Numbered from the stretch's first letter, positions 17,526 to 25,757 are shown. The stretch: 29,169 nt of DNA from BQJU01 sp964015035 (GCA_964015035.1 CAXHCA010000080.1:1-29169), one strand, 5' to 3'. The notes: generated by a model from the letters alone, not told the origin. Program-made: numbers and translations.

Positions 17526-18690
17526 TTTTTTTAAGCCGTAAAAGCGCTTCCATGAAATAATAATCTGCATAAATAATTGGAACACCTATTTCTCTTCCCT
17601 TAGGATGATTACCAGTCGAATGAAGCAAAATAGCCAGGTTCTTTTCCCTACTGAGGTACTCATCTGTAGATAGTTTTTCGATTAAGTCAACTGCTGCATT
17701 TTTATATTTTTCCTTTTCAACCTGTGATTCCAACAATGCCGAAAGCTCCAGCATACCACAAGCCGCAATACACGCTGCAGAAGCATCTTTAGGTGCATCA
17801 GGAATGGCAGGGTCATCGAAGTCCCAATATGGAATACCATCTTCCGGTAAATGGTCCAGAAATACATCCGCAAGTTTTTTGGAAGCATTTAAAAAATCCG
17901 ATCTGCCTGTTTCCCGGTGACTCATTGCAAAACCATAAATAGCCCAGGCCTGCCCGCGAGCCCATTGAGAGTCATGGGCATATCCCTGATTTGTCACCCC
18001 TTTAATAAAATGCCCGTCAACAGTATCATAAACCCCTACATGATACGTACTAAAATCCGACCTTACAATGGTTTTCATTGTAGTTTCCGCATGCCTTTCG
18101 GCAATATCATAAAGATTTTTGGAACCCCCGTTTTTGGATGCCCAAAACAGCAACTCCAGATTCATCATATTATCTATGATCGTATTGTGTGGATATTCTT
18201 CCCTATAAGGCCAGGAGTGGATGGCTCCCACCACCGGATTGTAGAGTGTGGCGAGTGTATCTGCCGCCTTCAAAATGACCTCTTTGTAAGCCTTATTTCC
18301 AGTCAGTCTATACCCATTGCCATAACTGCAATAGACCTGAAAACCAATGTCGTGATCCTGTGCAGAAGAATTGGCAATTAACGCTATTGGCTCTGTGAAT
18401 TTTTCAGCTTCCTTCTTTAAAGATTCTTCACCTGAATATTCATAAGCATACCATAAAATCCCTGGCCAAAACCCACTTGTCCAGTCATGCACACCAACTG
18501 TCTTCCACTCCACTTCACCCGGGGTAATGTTTCTCGGCATGCGATCCGCTTCCACCAAACTATTTGCTGAGGCTTTAACCTTCGGTATACAATGCTCTAA
18601 CGTCTGGTCAATGAATCCATCTTTAAGCGGCTCACTACATGAAGCCATCCACAAAATGGTCAATATAAAAAAAGTAGCTCTCCTCGTCAT
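17506..18690 (-). CDS. GH88 unsaturated glucuronyl hydrolase, lipoprotein
   Basis: 394 residues from the ATG at 18690, chosen because it gives a lipoprotein signal ('MTRRATFFILTILWMASC', C18); the frame extends to 18798. Catalytic candidates are D112 ('QDHDIGF') and D173 ('IIDNMMNL'), 61 residues apart, the same spacing as the catalytic Asp pair of the Bacillus unsaturated glucuronyl hydrolase. 'WARGQAWAIYGFA' is another family signature. The enzyme hydrates the C4=C5 double bond left by a polysaccharide lyase, releasing the unsaturated uronate. It is the first gene of the glycan cluster and partners the lyase two genes on. Its last five residues and stop come from a repeat remnant, so the original C-terminus may have been slightly altered. 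Confidence 0.9.
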   Translation of the reverse strand: MTRRATFFILTILWMASCSEPLKDGFIDQTLEHCIPKVKASANSLVEADRMPRNITPGEVEWKTVGVHDWTSGFWPGILWYAYEYSGEESLKKEAEKFTEPIALIANSSAQDHDIGFQVYCSYGNGYRLTGNKAYKEVILKAADTLATLYNPVVGAIHSWPYREEYPHNTIIDNMMNLELLFWASKNGGSKNLYDIAERHAETTMKTIVRSDFSTYHVGVYDTVDGHFIKGVTNQGYAHDSQWARGQAWAIYGFAMSHRETGRSDFLNASKKLADVFLDHLPEDGIPYWDFDDPAIPDAPKDASAACIAACGMLELSALLESQVEKEKYKNAAVDLIEKLSTDEYLSREKNLAILLHSTGNHPKGREIGVPIIYADYYFMEALLRLKKMQFAGE

Positions 18691-18975
18691 TAGTAGTCTG
18701 ATGTAAAAAATGCTAAACAATCGATCTGTCGCAGTGCTCATAAAAGCGAAAATAGGAACCTCCGCCAATATCCATGGGCCATTGCAGGATCCATCCATAG
18801 ATTAGGTGATTTTATCCATATTTTCAATCAGCACCCGGTTCCATCCCGACTACTTTTTGGAAAACAAAATCCGAGATTTGTTCAGAAACATTGAGGAGTT
18901 GAGGTTCTAATTTCCGATAAATTATTGTTTTTTTTGACAAATCCCGTGATGCAGCGTCAAAAATGTAAACAAATA

Positions 18976-19032
18976 GTTTGGAGGTAGTCATTCAGTTCCG
19001 GTAAAACCGGGGTTTTGAAACCTCATTTTGCT
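18976..19032. repeat. Palindromic-element left-arm remnant upstream of GH88
   Basis: GTTTGGAGGTAGTCATTCAG, then TTCCGGTAAAACCGGGG and TTTTGAAACCTCATTTTG, closely matches the left arm of the element at 27107. It lacks the outermost GTGCTT. It lies 22 bp past the stop of the FAD monooxygenase gene. The rest of the 18691-19054 gap (364 bp) should contain the promoter of the glycan cluster, but I see no convincing -33/-7 pair and no gene. Confidence 0.65.
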
Positions 19033-19054
19033 TATCATTGTTGGCAGTCCTGCT

Positions 19055-20188
19055 TTATATTTTCAATTCTGTTACTCTGTAAGAAAAGTATTTGTCTATC
19101 ATTTTCATAGCGATACTCGAAGGTATCATTTTGAAAAAAGAGTTCCTTAAAGCAATCAAGAATGGGTTTGAAATTTGTCCTATTTTACCAAGTTTCAAAC
19201 TTTCATTTATGATTTCTTTAGAACGTGGAAATTGATACTTTTCGTAAATATCATAAGATTTAGGAGACAGTCCGTACTTGTTGATACACTTCGCCAAAAG
19301 ATAGGCTCCTTCAATAGCCATACAACCACCTTGCCCTAGGTTTGGCGTGGTTGGGTGTGCTGCATCTCCAATTAATGTAATATTACCTTTTGTCCAACCT
19401 TTGTGGGGTACTCGATCAGACAAACTATTTTTTAAAATATTTTCCGTATTTTCAATTAGCTCAGGAATTGGATCGTGCCAATCGCCAAAAAGGCGTTTAA
19501 GCTTTTGTTTTGTCCCCTCAGGTGAATCGTCTTGCAAGAACGCTTCATTGTAGGTAGCCCACCAACCATATACACCATCTTTTATAGGAACAATTCCTAC
19601 CCGCTGACCTTTGCCATAAGTTTCACTAGCATAACCAATGTCAAATGTTGTTTTTACTACACCACGCCAAATGTTATAACCTCTAAATATTGGATTGCCG
19701 TCATTGATAATCTGCTTTCGGGCAACAGAATGTATTCCGTCCGCTCCAATTACTGCATCAAAAACAGAAGAATCACCATCTTCAAAAACTACTTCTACTT
19801 GACCATTCTCCAAATTGGTCAAATGATTAACGCCTCTTGCTATATGTAAATGCGCATTGATGTCAGTGAGTAAAATGCTGTGAAGGTCAGCTCTGTGAAT
19901 GCAAATGACAGGATAATCACTTTTCGGGGTGGATTTACTTAGAATACTTCCTTTAGCTGTTTTCAGGTACACATTTTCAAACTTTCCGCTTGTCTTCAAT
20001 ATGGCGTCAAGCAATCCAATCTCATCCATTACACAAAGTGCATTGGGAAACACACTAATCGCAGCACCTACCTCTCCAAATTCTTGCTTTTTTTCAAAAA
20101 TATGTATCTCATAATCATTGTTTGATAGGCAACGTGCAAATGTAAGTCCGGCTATGCCCCCTCCTATAATCGCAAGTTTTCTTTTCAT
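19055..20188 (-). CDS. FAD-dependent monooxygenase (aromatic-ring/urate hydroxylase-like)
   Basis: 377 residues from the ATG at 20188; I prefer it to the upstream in-frame start at 20221 because it places the FAD-binding beta strand at the very N-terminus, as in the family. Motifs are 'IIGGGIAGL' (GxGxxG dinucleotide site), 'GADGIHSVAR', and 'GDAAHPTTPNLGQGGCMAIE' (flavin ribityl binding plus family C-terminal motif). These class A flavoproteins use NAD(P)H and O2 to hydroxylate small aromatic or heterocyclic substrates. The last motif is shared by HpxO-type urate hydroxylases, salicylate hydroxylases and Tet(X)-like enzymes, so the substrate cannot be read off. The neighbours (DUF4386, AraC, DUF1330) do not define a pathway. 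Confidence 0.85.
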   Translation of the reverse strand: MKRKLAIIGGGIAGLTFARCLSNNDYEIHIFEKKQEFGEVGAAISVFPNALCVMDEIGLLDAILKTSGKFENVYLKTAKGSILSKSTPKSDYPVICIHRADLHSILLTDINAHLHIARGVNHLTNLENGQVEVVFEDGDSSVFDAVIGADGIHSVARKQIINDGNPIFRGYNIWRGVVKTTFDIGYASETYGKGQRVGIVPIKDGVYGWWATYNEAFLQDDSPEGTKQKLKRLFGDWHDPIPELIENTENILKNSLSDRVPHKGWTKGNITLIGDAAHPTTPNLGQGGCMAIEGAYLLAKCINKYGLSPKSYDIYEKYQFPRSKEIINESLKLGKIGQISNPFLIALRNSFFKMIPSSIAMKMIDKYFSYRVTELKI

Positions 20189-20402
20189 TTTGTTGTTATT
20201 CTTTTTTACTGATGCCCACATAGGTCATTGCCCACAATTTTTACATTTCATTTTCCTCTTTATGTATGACATATTTTGTGTTTTTATATCTCGTCGACGC
20301 TGTCCGGAATCTCCCCAAAAGGACAAAATATAGACATTTTGTAATTATTCCAATTCCAAATGCAGAAACGTTGTTGTAAAGCGGAAACACCTCCTGGTGT
20401 AA

Positions 20403-21074
20403 CTATATTGTATTGAAACCTTTAATTATCAGCCATCCCCCAAAAAACAATTCGAATAAGGCAGTTGGCACATTTATTATCAGGTATTCAGGGGTGATAA
20501 TATCTACCGCGTTAAATAAAATCAATACACTGGCGAATATTGACAATGTAGCCGCTCCCATTCCCCATAAAGCTATCCAACGAGGTATTATCTTCGTTTT
20601 AAAAAACAAGATGTAAAGAATAATATTTCCACTGCATAACAACAGTACCATAAAAATGTGATTAATTGCATCCCTCGTACTTTTTAGAACAATCCCTAAG
20701 GTCGAAAAGGTTGATACATCTTCTAAGGCGTTTTGTACAAAAAACTCACTCAATGTCAGTGTAGATAACAATAAAACAATACCAATTACAGAAACACTTA
20801 CTGCTAAAATTCTGAAGCTAAGAAACCCTATTGACAGACTATCACTTAAGTTTTTGACAACTGGATAAATCAGAATTGTAAAGCCGATGTATGTAAGCGA
20901 AAGAATGAATTGAAAAATAGCTGCAACAACAACCTGACTGTAGTTCTGTGATGCTTCTGTCAAATAATCTGTAGAATCTATTGCAGGTGCCACACTAAAA
21001 ACACCAGCAATCATACCTGCCAGATTAAGCAGACCGGCTAACCTTACTTTATTTCTTATATTCATTTCCACCAT
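20403..21074 (-). CDS. DUF4386-family integral membrane protein
   Basis: A 223-residue, strongly hydrophobic protein with about six membrane segments (near residues 10-32, 48-72, 84-108, 135-157, 165-187, 198-220). The opening 'AGLLNLAGMIAGVFSV' and the layout match DUF4386 proteins, whose function is unknown. The start is ATG 21074 or ATG 21065, three codons further in. On the minus strand TAATTTTG (21096-21103) stands 21 bp upstream of the first ATG and fits a Bacteroidota -7 box. It lies between the monooxygenase and an AraC regulator, which may control it. Confidence 0.75.
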   Translation of the reverse strand: MVEMNIRNKVRLAGLLNLAGMIAGVFSVAPAIDSTDYLTEASQNYSQVVVAAIFQFILSLTYIGFTILIYPVVKNLSDSLSIGFLSFRILAVSVSVIGIVLLLSTLTLSEFFVQNALEDVSTFSTLGIVLKSTRDAINHIFMVLLLCSGNIILYILFFKTKIIPRWIALWGMGAATLSIFASVLILFNAVDIITPEYLIINVPTALFELFFGGWLIIKGFNTI

Positions 21075-21095
21075 TTTTTAATTTTTGTGATACCG

Positions 21096-21103
21096 CAAAA
21101 TTA
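21096..21103 (-). promoter_or_regulatory. Candidate -7 box (TAnnTTTG) for the DUF4386 gene
   Basis: The minus strand reads TAATTTTG, a full match to the Bacteroidota -7 consensus. A TTTG lies upstream, but with only 14 bases between the two, shorter than the usual spacing, so this is tentative. Confidence 0.4.
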
Positions 21104-21149
21104 TTCTCAGCGAGCATCAAAAAATTGTAAAAAATGGACATGCATATTT

Positions 21150-21917
21150 TCATCCCTCACTTAATTTCCAAAAGTCCTTGGGACTAAACCCTGTAAAGGA
21201 TTTAAACTCATGGATGAAATGCGCCTGGTCATAATAATCATTTAAGTAAGCCAGATCGGTAAGGTTTTGTGCCTTTCTGTGATTTTTTATAACAGATTCG
21301 AAACGGATAATCCTTGAATATAATTTTGGATTAAACCCAGTAAACACTTTAAACCTTCGGGCAAACTGCTTTTGTGACAAACCATAATCACTGGTTATCT
21401 CTTTGACTTTAACCTGACCACCCTTTTTTCTTATATCGTCTATAGCATTCAAGATGAGTCTGTCTTCGAATCTTTGTTTCCTTACCAGGTTTATGAAATA
21501 TTCAGATAGTATACGGATACGTTGTTCGATTGAATGAGCGCATACAATTTTTTCATTTAGTATTCTCGCATCCTGTCCTAAGAATACATCAAGTGAAAGA
21601 TATTCATTATTAAGTTCGGTAGCGGGAATGTTGAATAAGTACGGCAAGGCATGAGAATAAAAGGAAACGCCAATTAAATGGTAGTACTTATCTACAGAAT
21701 ATTGATTGGGCTCAACTGTTTGACCTTGAATAGAAGTAAAAAGTAATTCTGAATGTTTTTTGTTGTCTTTAAAAGCAAATGTTATTTCCGTTAAACTACT
21801 GGCAATGATATAGTGTGTCGAATTTGTATTCTGTGTATTGGCATCCCATGTGCCTACCCAAAAATGACTAATAAAGTCATTAAGTACATCACAAGGTTGT
21901 ATAATCTCATATTTCAC
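21150..21917 (-). CDS. AraC-family transcriptional regulator (HTH_18 type)
   Basis: A 255-residue regulator. The N-terminal 'QPCDVLNDFISHFWVG' and the following beta-rich region match the sensor-like domain common in Bacteroidota AraC proteins. The C-terminal about 85 residues hold both HTHs: 'VKEITSDYGLSQKQFARRF' and 'LTDLAYLNDYYDQAHFIHEF' followed by 'TGFSPKDFW'. The start is GTG at 21917; I found no in-frame ATG nearby that keeps the conserved N-terminus. Only 20 bp separate this GTG from the TTA flank of a 191-bp palindromic element, so the native promoter has been displaced or replaced by repeat sequence. It may regulate the DUF4386/monooxygenase genes downstream. Confidence 0.85.
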   Translation of the reverse strand: MKYEIIQPCDVLNDFISHFWVGTWDANTQNTNSTHYIIASSLTEITFAFKDNKKHSELLFTSIQGQTVEPNQYSVDKYYHLIGVSFYSHALPYLFNIPATELNNEYLSLDVFLGQDARILNEKIVCAHSIEQRIRILSEYFINLVRKQRFEDRLILNAIDDIRKKGGQVKVKEITSDYGLSQKQFARRFKVFTGFNPKLYSRIIRFESVIKNHRKAQNLTDLAYLNDYYDQAHFIHEFKSFTGFSPKDFWKLSEG

Positions 21918-21940
21918 GCTTCAAATCTTTTGCTATTTTA

Positions 21941-22131
21941 GTGCATGTTTGGAGGTAATCCCTGAAGTATATTCGGGCAAGCTATTCAGGCTGCAAATTT
22001 CAGGTTTTGGAACCTCACTTCGGCTATTTTTTCGTCCATCTCGGCTGAGCCGAGACGGGCTCAAAAATGAGCCTTGCGAGAACCCAAAATCTGCAATTTT
22101 CGCTGCTAAAGCACCACCTCCAAACATGCAC
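21941..22131. mobile_element. Complete palindromic MITE-like element, copy 1 (191 bp)
   Basis: There are perfect 16-bp terminal inverted repeats: GTGCATGTTTGGAGGT (21941-21956) and ACCTCCAAACATGCAC (22116-22131). TTA flanks both sides (21938-21940 and 22132-22134). The interior is itself a long imperfect palindrome: the left arm (GGCTGCAAATTTCAGG ... TCGTCCATCTCGGCT) folds on the right arm (AGCCGAGACGGGC ... GATTTTGGG in reverse, with GCTGCTAAAGC near the end), centred on CTCGGCTGAGCCGAG. It encodes no transposase. The size and 3-bp TNA-type duplication suggest mobilisation by an IS in trans, perhaps IS5-like. Confidence 0.85.
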
Positions 22132-22142
22132 TTAGCTATTGA

Positions 22143-22251
22143 GTTCATGTTTGGAGCGGATTCTATTTGAAAATCAGTAGATTAGGGTTTTGGCTCAACG
22201 CCAGGTTCCTAATATGTTGGTTTTCAGCAGGAGCAAGCTCCAAACATGCTC
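22143..22251. mobile_element. Short palindromic MITE-like element, copy 2 (109 bp)
   Basis: The right end is GCTCCAAACATGCTC (22237-22251); the left end is GTTCATGTTTGGAGC (22143-22157), with two mismatches. The interior differs from copy 1 but is again an imperfect palindrome (GAAAATCAGTAGATTAGGG against the reverse of CCTAATATGTTGGTTTTC). Flanks are TGA on the left and TTA on the right. The right TTA (22252-22254) is the TAA stop codon of the DUF1330 gene. It lies 11 bp from copy 1; together they fill the whole 334-bp gap between two genes. Confidence 0.75.
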
Positions 22252-22680
22252 TTAGATGTAGCTTTTTATTTCATTCGTTGGTAACAACCTGGAATCTTCC
22301 AATGCGGCTGTTCTGTGCCCCGCTTTTTTTAGGTAGTCTGGATTTTGGGCAAATTCCATAAACTTCAGAACAGACTCGTGTTCTACCAACAAAACTGCAT
22401 CCCATTTTTCCGAGTCGGGTCCAATCAAAAAGCTTCGGCTCTTTCCAAAATAAATAATTCGGCTTCCTGCTTTCTCCAATTCGGGTAGCGTACTGTCCAT
22501 ATACAATTGATAGGCTTCTTCTCCACTGATGTTTTTGGTCGGTTTTAATTCTTCTAAATCTGTATAGTCAGCCGTTGCTCTAAATTTCAGTAAGTTCAAC
22601 ATTACTACCTTTCCTTTATCGTGGAAGTTTTGATAAAATTCTTTTCCTGCTTCAGGACTTGCATCAATGTGTTTGCTCAT
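22252..22680 (-). CDS. DUF1330-like small protein
   Basis: A 142-residue cytosolic protein without signal or membrane segment. The ferredoxin-like core of the DUF1330 / dimeric alpha-beta-barrel group is suggested by 'GKVVMLNLLKFR', 'AYQLYMDSTLPELEKAGSRIIYFG', 'WDAVLLVEHESVLKFMEF' and 'DYLKKAGHR'. Family function is unknown; some relatives bind small hydrophobic or aromatic compounds. The TAA stop lies in the flank of a palindromic element, so the insertion preserved or created the stop codon. The family usually runs about 95-140 residues, so the gene looks intact. Confidence 0.8.
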   Translation of the reverse strand: MSKHIDASPEAGKEFYQNFHDKGKVVMLNLLKFRATADYTDLEELKPTKNISGEEAYQLYMDSTLPELEKAGSRIIYFGKSRSFLIGPDSEKWDAVLLVEHESVLKFMEFAQNPDYLKKAGHRTAALEDSRLLPTNEIKSYI

Positions 22681-22738
22681 ATTTTCTTCAATTTCGTGTT
22701 GTTATTTCAAATTGCACCGAATGATTAGCTATGCGATG

Positions 22739-22830
22739 TGCCAGCAAATTCGCAAAGTGCGCTGGCTTGCAGCGAATTTGTCGCGGGCTGCTACGCGGGC
22801 ATTGACGAATAGCCGGTGGTATCGTCTGGC
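22739..22830. repeat. GC-rich inverted-repeat segment after the phoD-like gene
   Basis: TGCCAG opens and CTGGC closes the segment. Inside, CAAATTCGC (22745-22753) pairs with GCGAATTTG (22772-22780), and GCCAGC (22740-22745) pairs with GCTGGC (22761-22766). It is visibly richer in GC than its surroundings and ends 2 bp before the TGA of the phosphatase gene. It could be a 3'-end hairpin or a recombination-site remnant. I see no coding sequence in it. Confidence 0.5.
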
Positions 22831-22832
22831 AT

Positions 22833-24245
22833 TCATTTTCTTTTTATAATTTCTTTATTCATAACCTTCCCATCAACATCATAATGTGTAAACTCAATAA
22901 ACGGGATATTATCTTCCCTATTTACTTTTACTGCCAAAAAACCGCCATTCACTCTAAGAAATTTATGTTCAAGTCGTTTATCATTTTGGTCCCATCCTTG
23001 AGCATGGGAGTTACTTGACGGGCCTTGACTAAATTCCATCAGACCAGTCTTTGAATCAATCGAAACATATTGCCAATGTCTATCTCCGTTAATTACAAAC
23101 ATTCTTTGGGCGGCAAGATATTTCCGAAGCCATTCTCCTTCTGTTTTAAATGAAGCGTTTGAGTGATTGTCAAATTTACCTTTCAGTCTATCAGGCCCCA
23201 CTACCGGGGTAGGTGAACAAAGAATTTTAAAAGTAGCATCCGATGCTTCGACGCTTTCTTTAAACCAAGCTACTTGTTCTTTCCCCCAAATAGTTTTGTC
23301 TTTTCCATCTATTTCTCTGTTGTTGCTTCTGAAGTTTCTACCCTCTACGAACCAGATTTGTAAATCTTTACCCCATCTAAAAGTTCTATAAGATTTTTCA
23401 GCAATGGGTGTTTGTTCATTCCAAATTAACAACCCATCTTCAAAAGTTAATTCTCCAAACGGAGAGGATGAGGGCATTGCATCATCTTTAAGCAAATCAT
23501 GATCATCCTTTTGTATATAAAGAGGGGTATTATTGTAAAAGTCAACCAAGGATGGCCAAGAATTCATAGCATGCCATTTATGTCTTGCAAGTTCTACATT
23601 GTAAGCCATTGGACCAGGTTTGTCATAGTAAACAAAATCCCCAGTTTGGCAATGAAATAATGGATTTAAATCAAGCATATTATCGTAAATCTTAAATCCA
23701 CGTATAGGATCATCATAGGACCAGTAGTATTGGCAGGTTGAAGAGGTAAATAGTATTGGTGCTGATTGATGTGCTAATGGAGCTGTCATAAATGATCCCT
23801 TAATTTCTGTAATGGGTGAATCAAACCCTTTTCTGCCTTGAATTATTACAGAATAAGTTGTGTTGGGGCTTAAGCCTGTAATCACTCGTTTAAAAGTAAA
23901 GTCCCTATAAGGGGAAACAAAAGCCCAGTTGGTACTAATTATAGTATCTTTTGACTGCAATTGTATTTTAACCTGGCCGAATGAACCTTCTACTGCCCCT
24001 TCCATTTTGGCTACAGGCATATTATTGTCAAAATTAATAGGGCTTTTAAAAGGTGCTTCTTTTTGTTTGTGATAAACAGGTACTGGTTTTTCTGATTTAC
24101 ACAGTCTTGTCCAAATTATTGCAGACGAATCTGTCAACTCTCCGATTTTAAACCCATTGGTGAAGTATACATTATTAATATTTTGTGCATGTACGTTTGT
24201 AAATAGAATACCCAAAGTCGCTATTAGGATTGTTATTTTTTTCAT
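22833..24245 (-). CDS. PhoD-like metallophosphatase/phosphodiesterase
   Basis: A 470-residue exported protein with a signal peptide ('MKKITILIATLGILFTNVHA'). An N-terminal Fn3-like domain (about 24-155, with 'DSSAIIWTR' and 'TGLSPNTTYSVIIQGR') precedes a PhoD-type metallophosphatase domain with 'HCQTGDFVYYD', 'YIQKDDHDLLKDD' and 'MFVINGDRHWQY', the Asp/His metal ligands expected for the family. PhoD-like enzymes hydrolyse phosphomono- or diesters in the periplasm. It begins 318 bp from chrA and ends against a GC-rich palindrome. It has no operon partner that would give a substrate. Confidence 0.87.
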   Translation of the reverse strand: MKKITILIATLGILFTNVHAQNINNVYFTNGFKIGELTDSSAIIWTRLCKSEKPVPVYHKQKEAPFKSPINFDNNMPVAKMEGAVEGSFGQVKIQLQSKDTIISTNWAFVSPYRDFTFKRVITGLSPNTTYSVIIQGRKGFDSPITEIKGSFMTAPLAHQSAPILFTSSTCQYYWSYDDPIRGFKIYDNMLDLNPLFHCQTGDFVYYDKPGPMAYNVELARHKWHAMNSWPSLVDFYNNTPLYIQKDDHDLLKDDAMPSSSPFGELTFEDGLLIWNEQTPIAEKSYRTFRWGKDLQIWFVEGRNFRSNNREIDGKDKTIWGKEQVAWFKESVEASDATFKILCSPTPVVGPDRLKGKFDNHSNASFKTEGEWLRKYLAAQRMFVINGDRHWQYVSIDSKTGLMEFSQGPSSNSHAQGWDQNDKRLEHKFLRVNGGFLAVKVNREDNIPFIEFTHYDVDGKVMNKEIIKRK

Positions 24246-24563
24246 GGATTGTATTAATTAAACTGCTTGACGGTAGCGCCAGTCCGTGCAAAAACTGCCC
24301 ACTAAAAATACAAAATAATACCACTTCGTGCTCAGGTGTACCAGTGTGTGTAACAAATTGCAGGAGGGAGTCAGGTTTGTCCCCAAAAAAAGATTGAGCA
24401 GCTGGGATTCTATTAATATGCTTCGTTATTATTATAGATTTGTGCTTTTTATCTGACCAGATGCCTCCGGCGGTCCCTTTTTTCTTGGCAAAAAAGGGAG
24501 AAAACCCAAGGCTGTAGAACCTTTCCTGAAAATTGTCTCCTTACACTAGGGGACTAATCCCAG
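24246..24563. other. 318-bp spacer with A/T-stem hairpin and dispersed repeat
   Basis: No gene seen. It contains a perfect 10-bp hairpin, TCCCTTTTTT (24474-24483) with AAAAAAGGGA (24490-24499) and loop CTTGGC, beside CCTCCGGCGG (24465-24474). Similar hairpins are, to my recollection, dispersed in other Bacteroidota genomes. It may also act in chrA transcript ending, as it lies 65 bp past the chrA stop. The repeat copy at 24540-24562 occupies the chrA-proximal end. Confidence 0.6.
24540..24562. repeat. Dispersed repeat at gene 3' end, copy 2
   Basis: Identical over 23 bases to 21-43, with near-matching extensions (AAAATTGTC-TCC outside, GCTACACCC inside). The inner edge contains the chrA stop codon (TAG at 24564-24566). 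The placement relative to the gene is the same as in copy 1. Confidence 0.7.
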
Positions 24564-25673
24564 CTACACCCATGTCAAAAGGTAGCCTGTCAATGCACCA
24601 ACAATTACAATAAATGCACTGTTCATTTTCTTAAAGACAAAAACGGCAATAATGCTCAATACAGCAATTGAAATTGCCCGCCAATCGGTTAAAGTGTCTT
24701 TCCCCATCTCCACACAAACGGCTACAATTACAGCAACGGCTGCAATGTTCACGGCGTCTAAAAACGCTGCTATGATTTTCGACTTTCGCATTTTTGGAAT
24801 AAGCGGATTGAGTATAGCAACAAAGATGAAAGAAGGAAGGAAAATTCCAATGGTCGCTGCGATTGCACCCCAAAATCCGCCCAACTGCCAACCGACAAAT
24901 GTTGCCGTTGATAAAACGGGGCCGGGCGTGAATTGTCCAACCGCTACGGCATCCATTAATTCTTGTCGTGTCAGCAAACCTGTACTGACCAATTCTGCAT
25001 CCAAATACGCAAACAGCACATATCCACTTCCATAGAGCAACGCACCGACTTTAAAAAATGTCCAAAGAACTTTTAATGTACCGGCTGATGCTGTTACTTG
25101 TAATAAAACAAATGGTGTGAAACTGTTCAGATTGTTTTTAGAGTTGCGAATGAAATACCAAACTAAACCAAGAAATCCACAAGCAAACAATGCCAAAATT
25201 TCGTGAACGCCAAGCAAACAGGCAATCAACGTCAATGCTCCTAAAATTCCGAGTTCCACATTTTTGAGTGCTTTTTTTCCAAGTCGGTAAACTGCTCCAA
25301 GAATAATGGCAATTACCGCTGGTTTTATTCCGTAAATGAAAGGCTCAACTTTTGGAAGTTGTCCGTATTGCTGATAAAGCCAGGCAAAAACCATTGTAAT
25401 AACGACCGCAGGAAAAACAAAACAAGCACCTGCCACTATCAATCCTTTCCAACCTGCTCTTTCGTGTCCGCAGTGCATTGTCATTTCAGTGGAGTTGGGG
25501 CCTGGAATTAGGTTGGTTGCACCTACCAAATCGAGGAAATGCTGATGTGTCATCCACTTTCTTTTTTTCACGACTTCATCTTCCATCATTGCGATATGAG
25601 CCGCAGGACCACCAAAGGCGATACTTCCTAACTTGAAAAACAGTAAAGCAACATCTTTTAAATTTTCACCCAT
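24564..25673 (-). CDS. chrA: ChrA-type chromate transporter (two CHR domains)
   Basis: 369 residues from the ATG at 25673. The frame is open to a GTG at 25763, but that codon lies inside the terminal repeat of a palindromic element and the extra 30 residues lack family similarity. Domain 1 contains 'FKLGSIAFGGPAAHIAMMED' and 'LVGATNLIPGPNSTEM'. Domain 2 contains 'LLYGSGYVLFAYLDAEL' and 'DAVAVGQFTPGPVLSTATFVG'. Both carry the GGP/GPN-or-GP motifs of long-chain ChrA proteins, with about 10 membrane segments. The family exports chromate from the cytosol, but many members have untested substrates. Its last codons are shared with a dispersed repeat. Confidence 0.88.
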   Translation of the reverse strand: MGENLKDVALLFFKLGSIAFGGPAAHIAMMEDEVVKKRKWMTHQHFLDLVGATNLIPGPNSTEMTMHCGHERAGWKGLIVAGACFVFPAVVITMVFAWLYQQYGQLPKVEPFIYGIKPAVIAIILGAVYRLGKKALKNVELGILGALTLIACLLGVHEILALFACGFLGLVWYFIRNSKNNLNSFTPFVLLQVTASAGTLKVLWTFFKVGALLYGSGYVLFAYLDAELVSTGLLTRQELMDAVAVGQFTPGPVLSTATFVGWQLGGFWGAIAATIGIFLPSFIFVAILNPLIPKMRKSKIIAAFLDAVNIAAVAVIVAVCVEMGKDTLTDWRAISIAVLSIIAVFVFKKMNSAFIVIVGALTGYLLTWV

Positions 25674-25757
25674 TCTTTGAAAGTTTTCGTCAAGAGACCA
25701 TTTTCCACCACCTTTATATTTGAAAAAAGAGTGGTATTTAGTTGTTGTTACTTCTAA

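Noticed and set aside
19055..20188. Calling the FAD monooxygenase Tet(X) tetracycline-inactivating enzyme
   Set aside because: The visible motifs are shared by the whole class A monooxygenase group, and the C-terminal GQGGC motif fits urate/salicylate hydroxylase-like members at least as well.
21933..22170. Short open frames on both strands inside the 191-bp palindromic element
   Set aside because: They are products of the element's symmetric sequence. They lack start-site support and known domains, and similar frames appear in the copy at 27107-27277.
22739..22830. Integron attC site
   Set aside because: I do not see the paired RYYYAAC/GTTRRRY boxes, and no integrase is present in the window.
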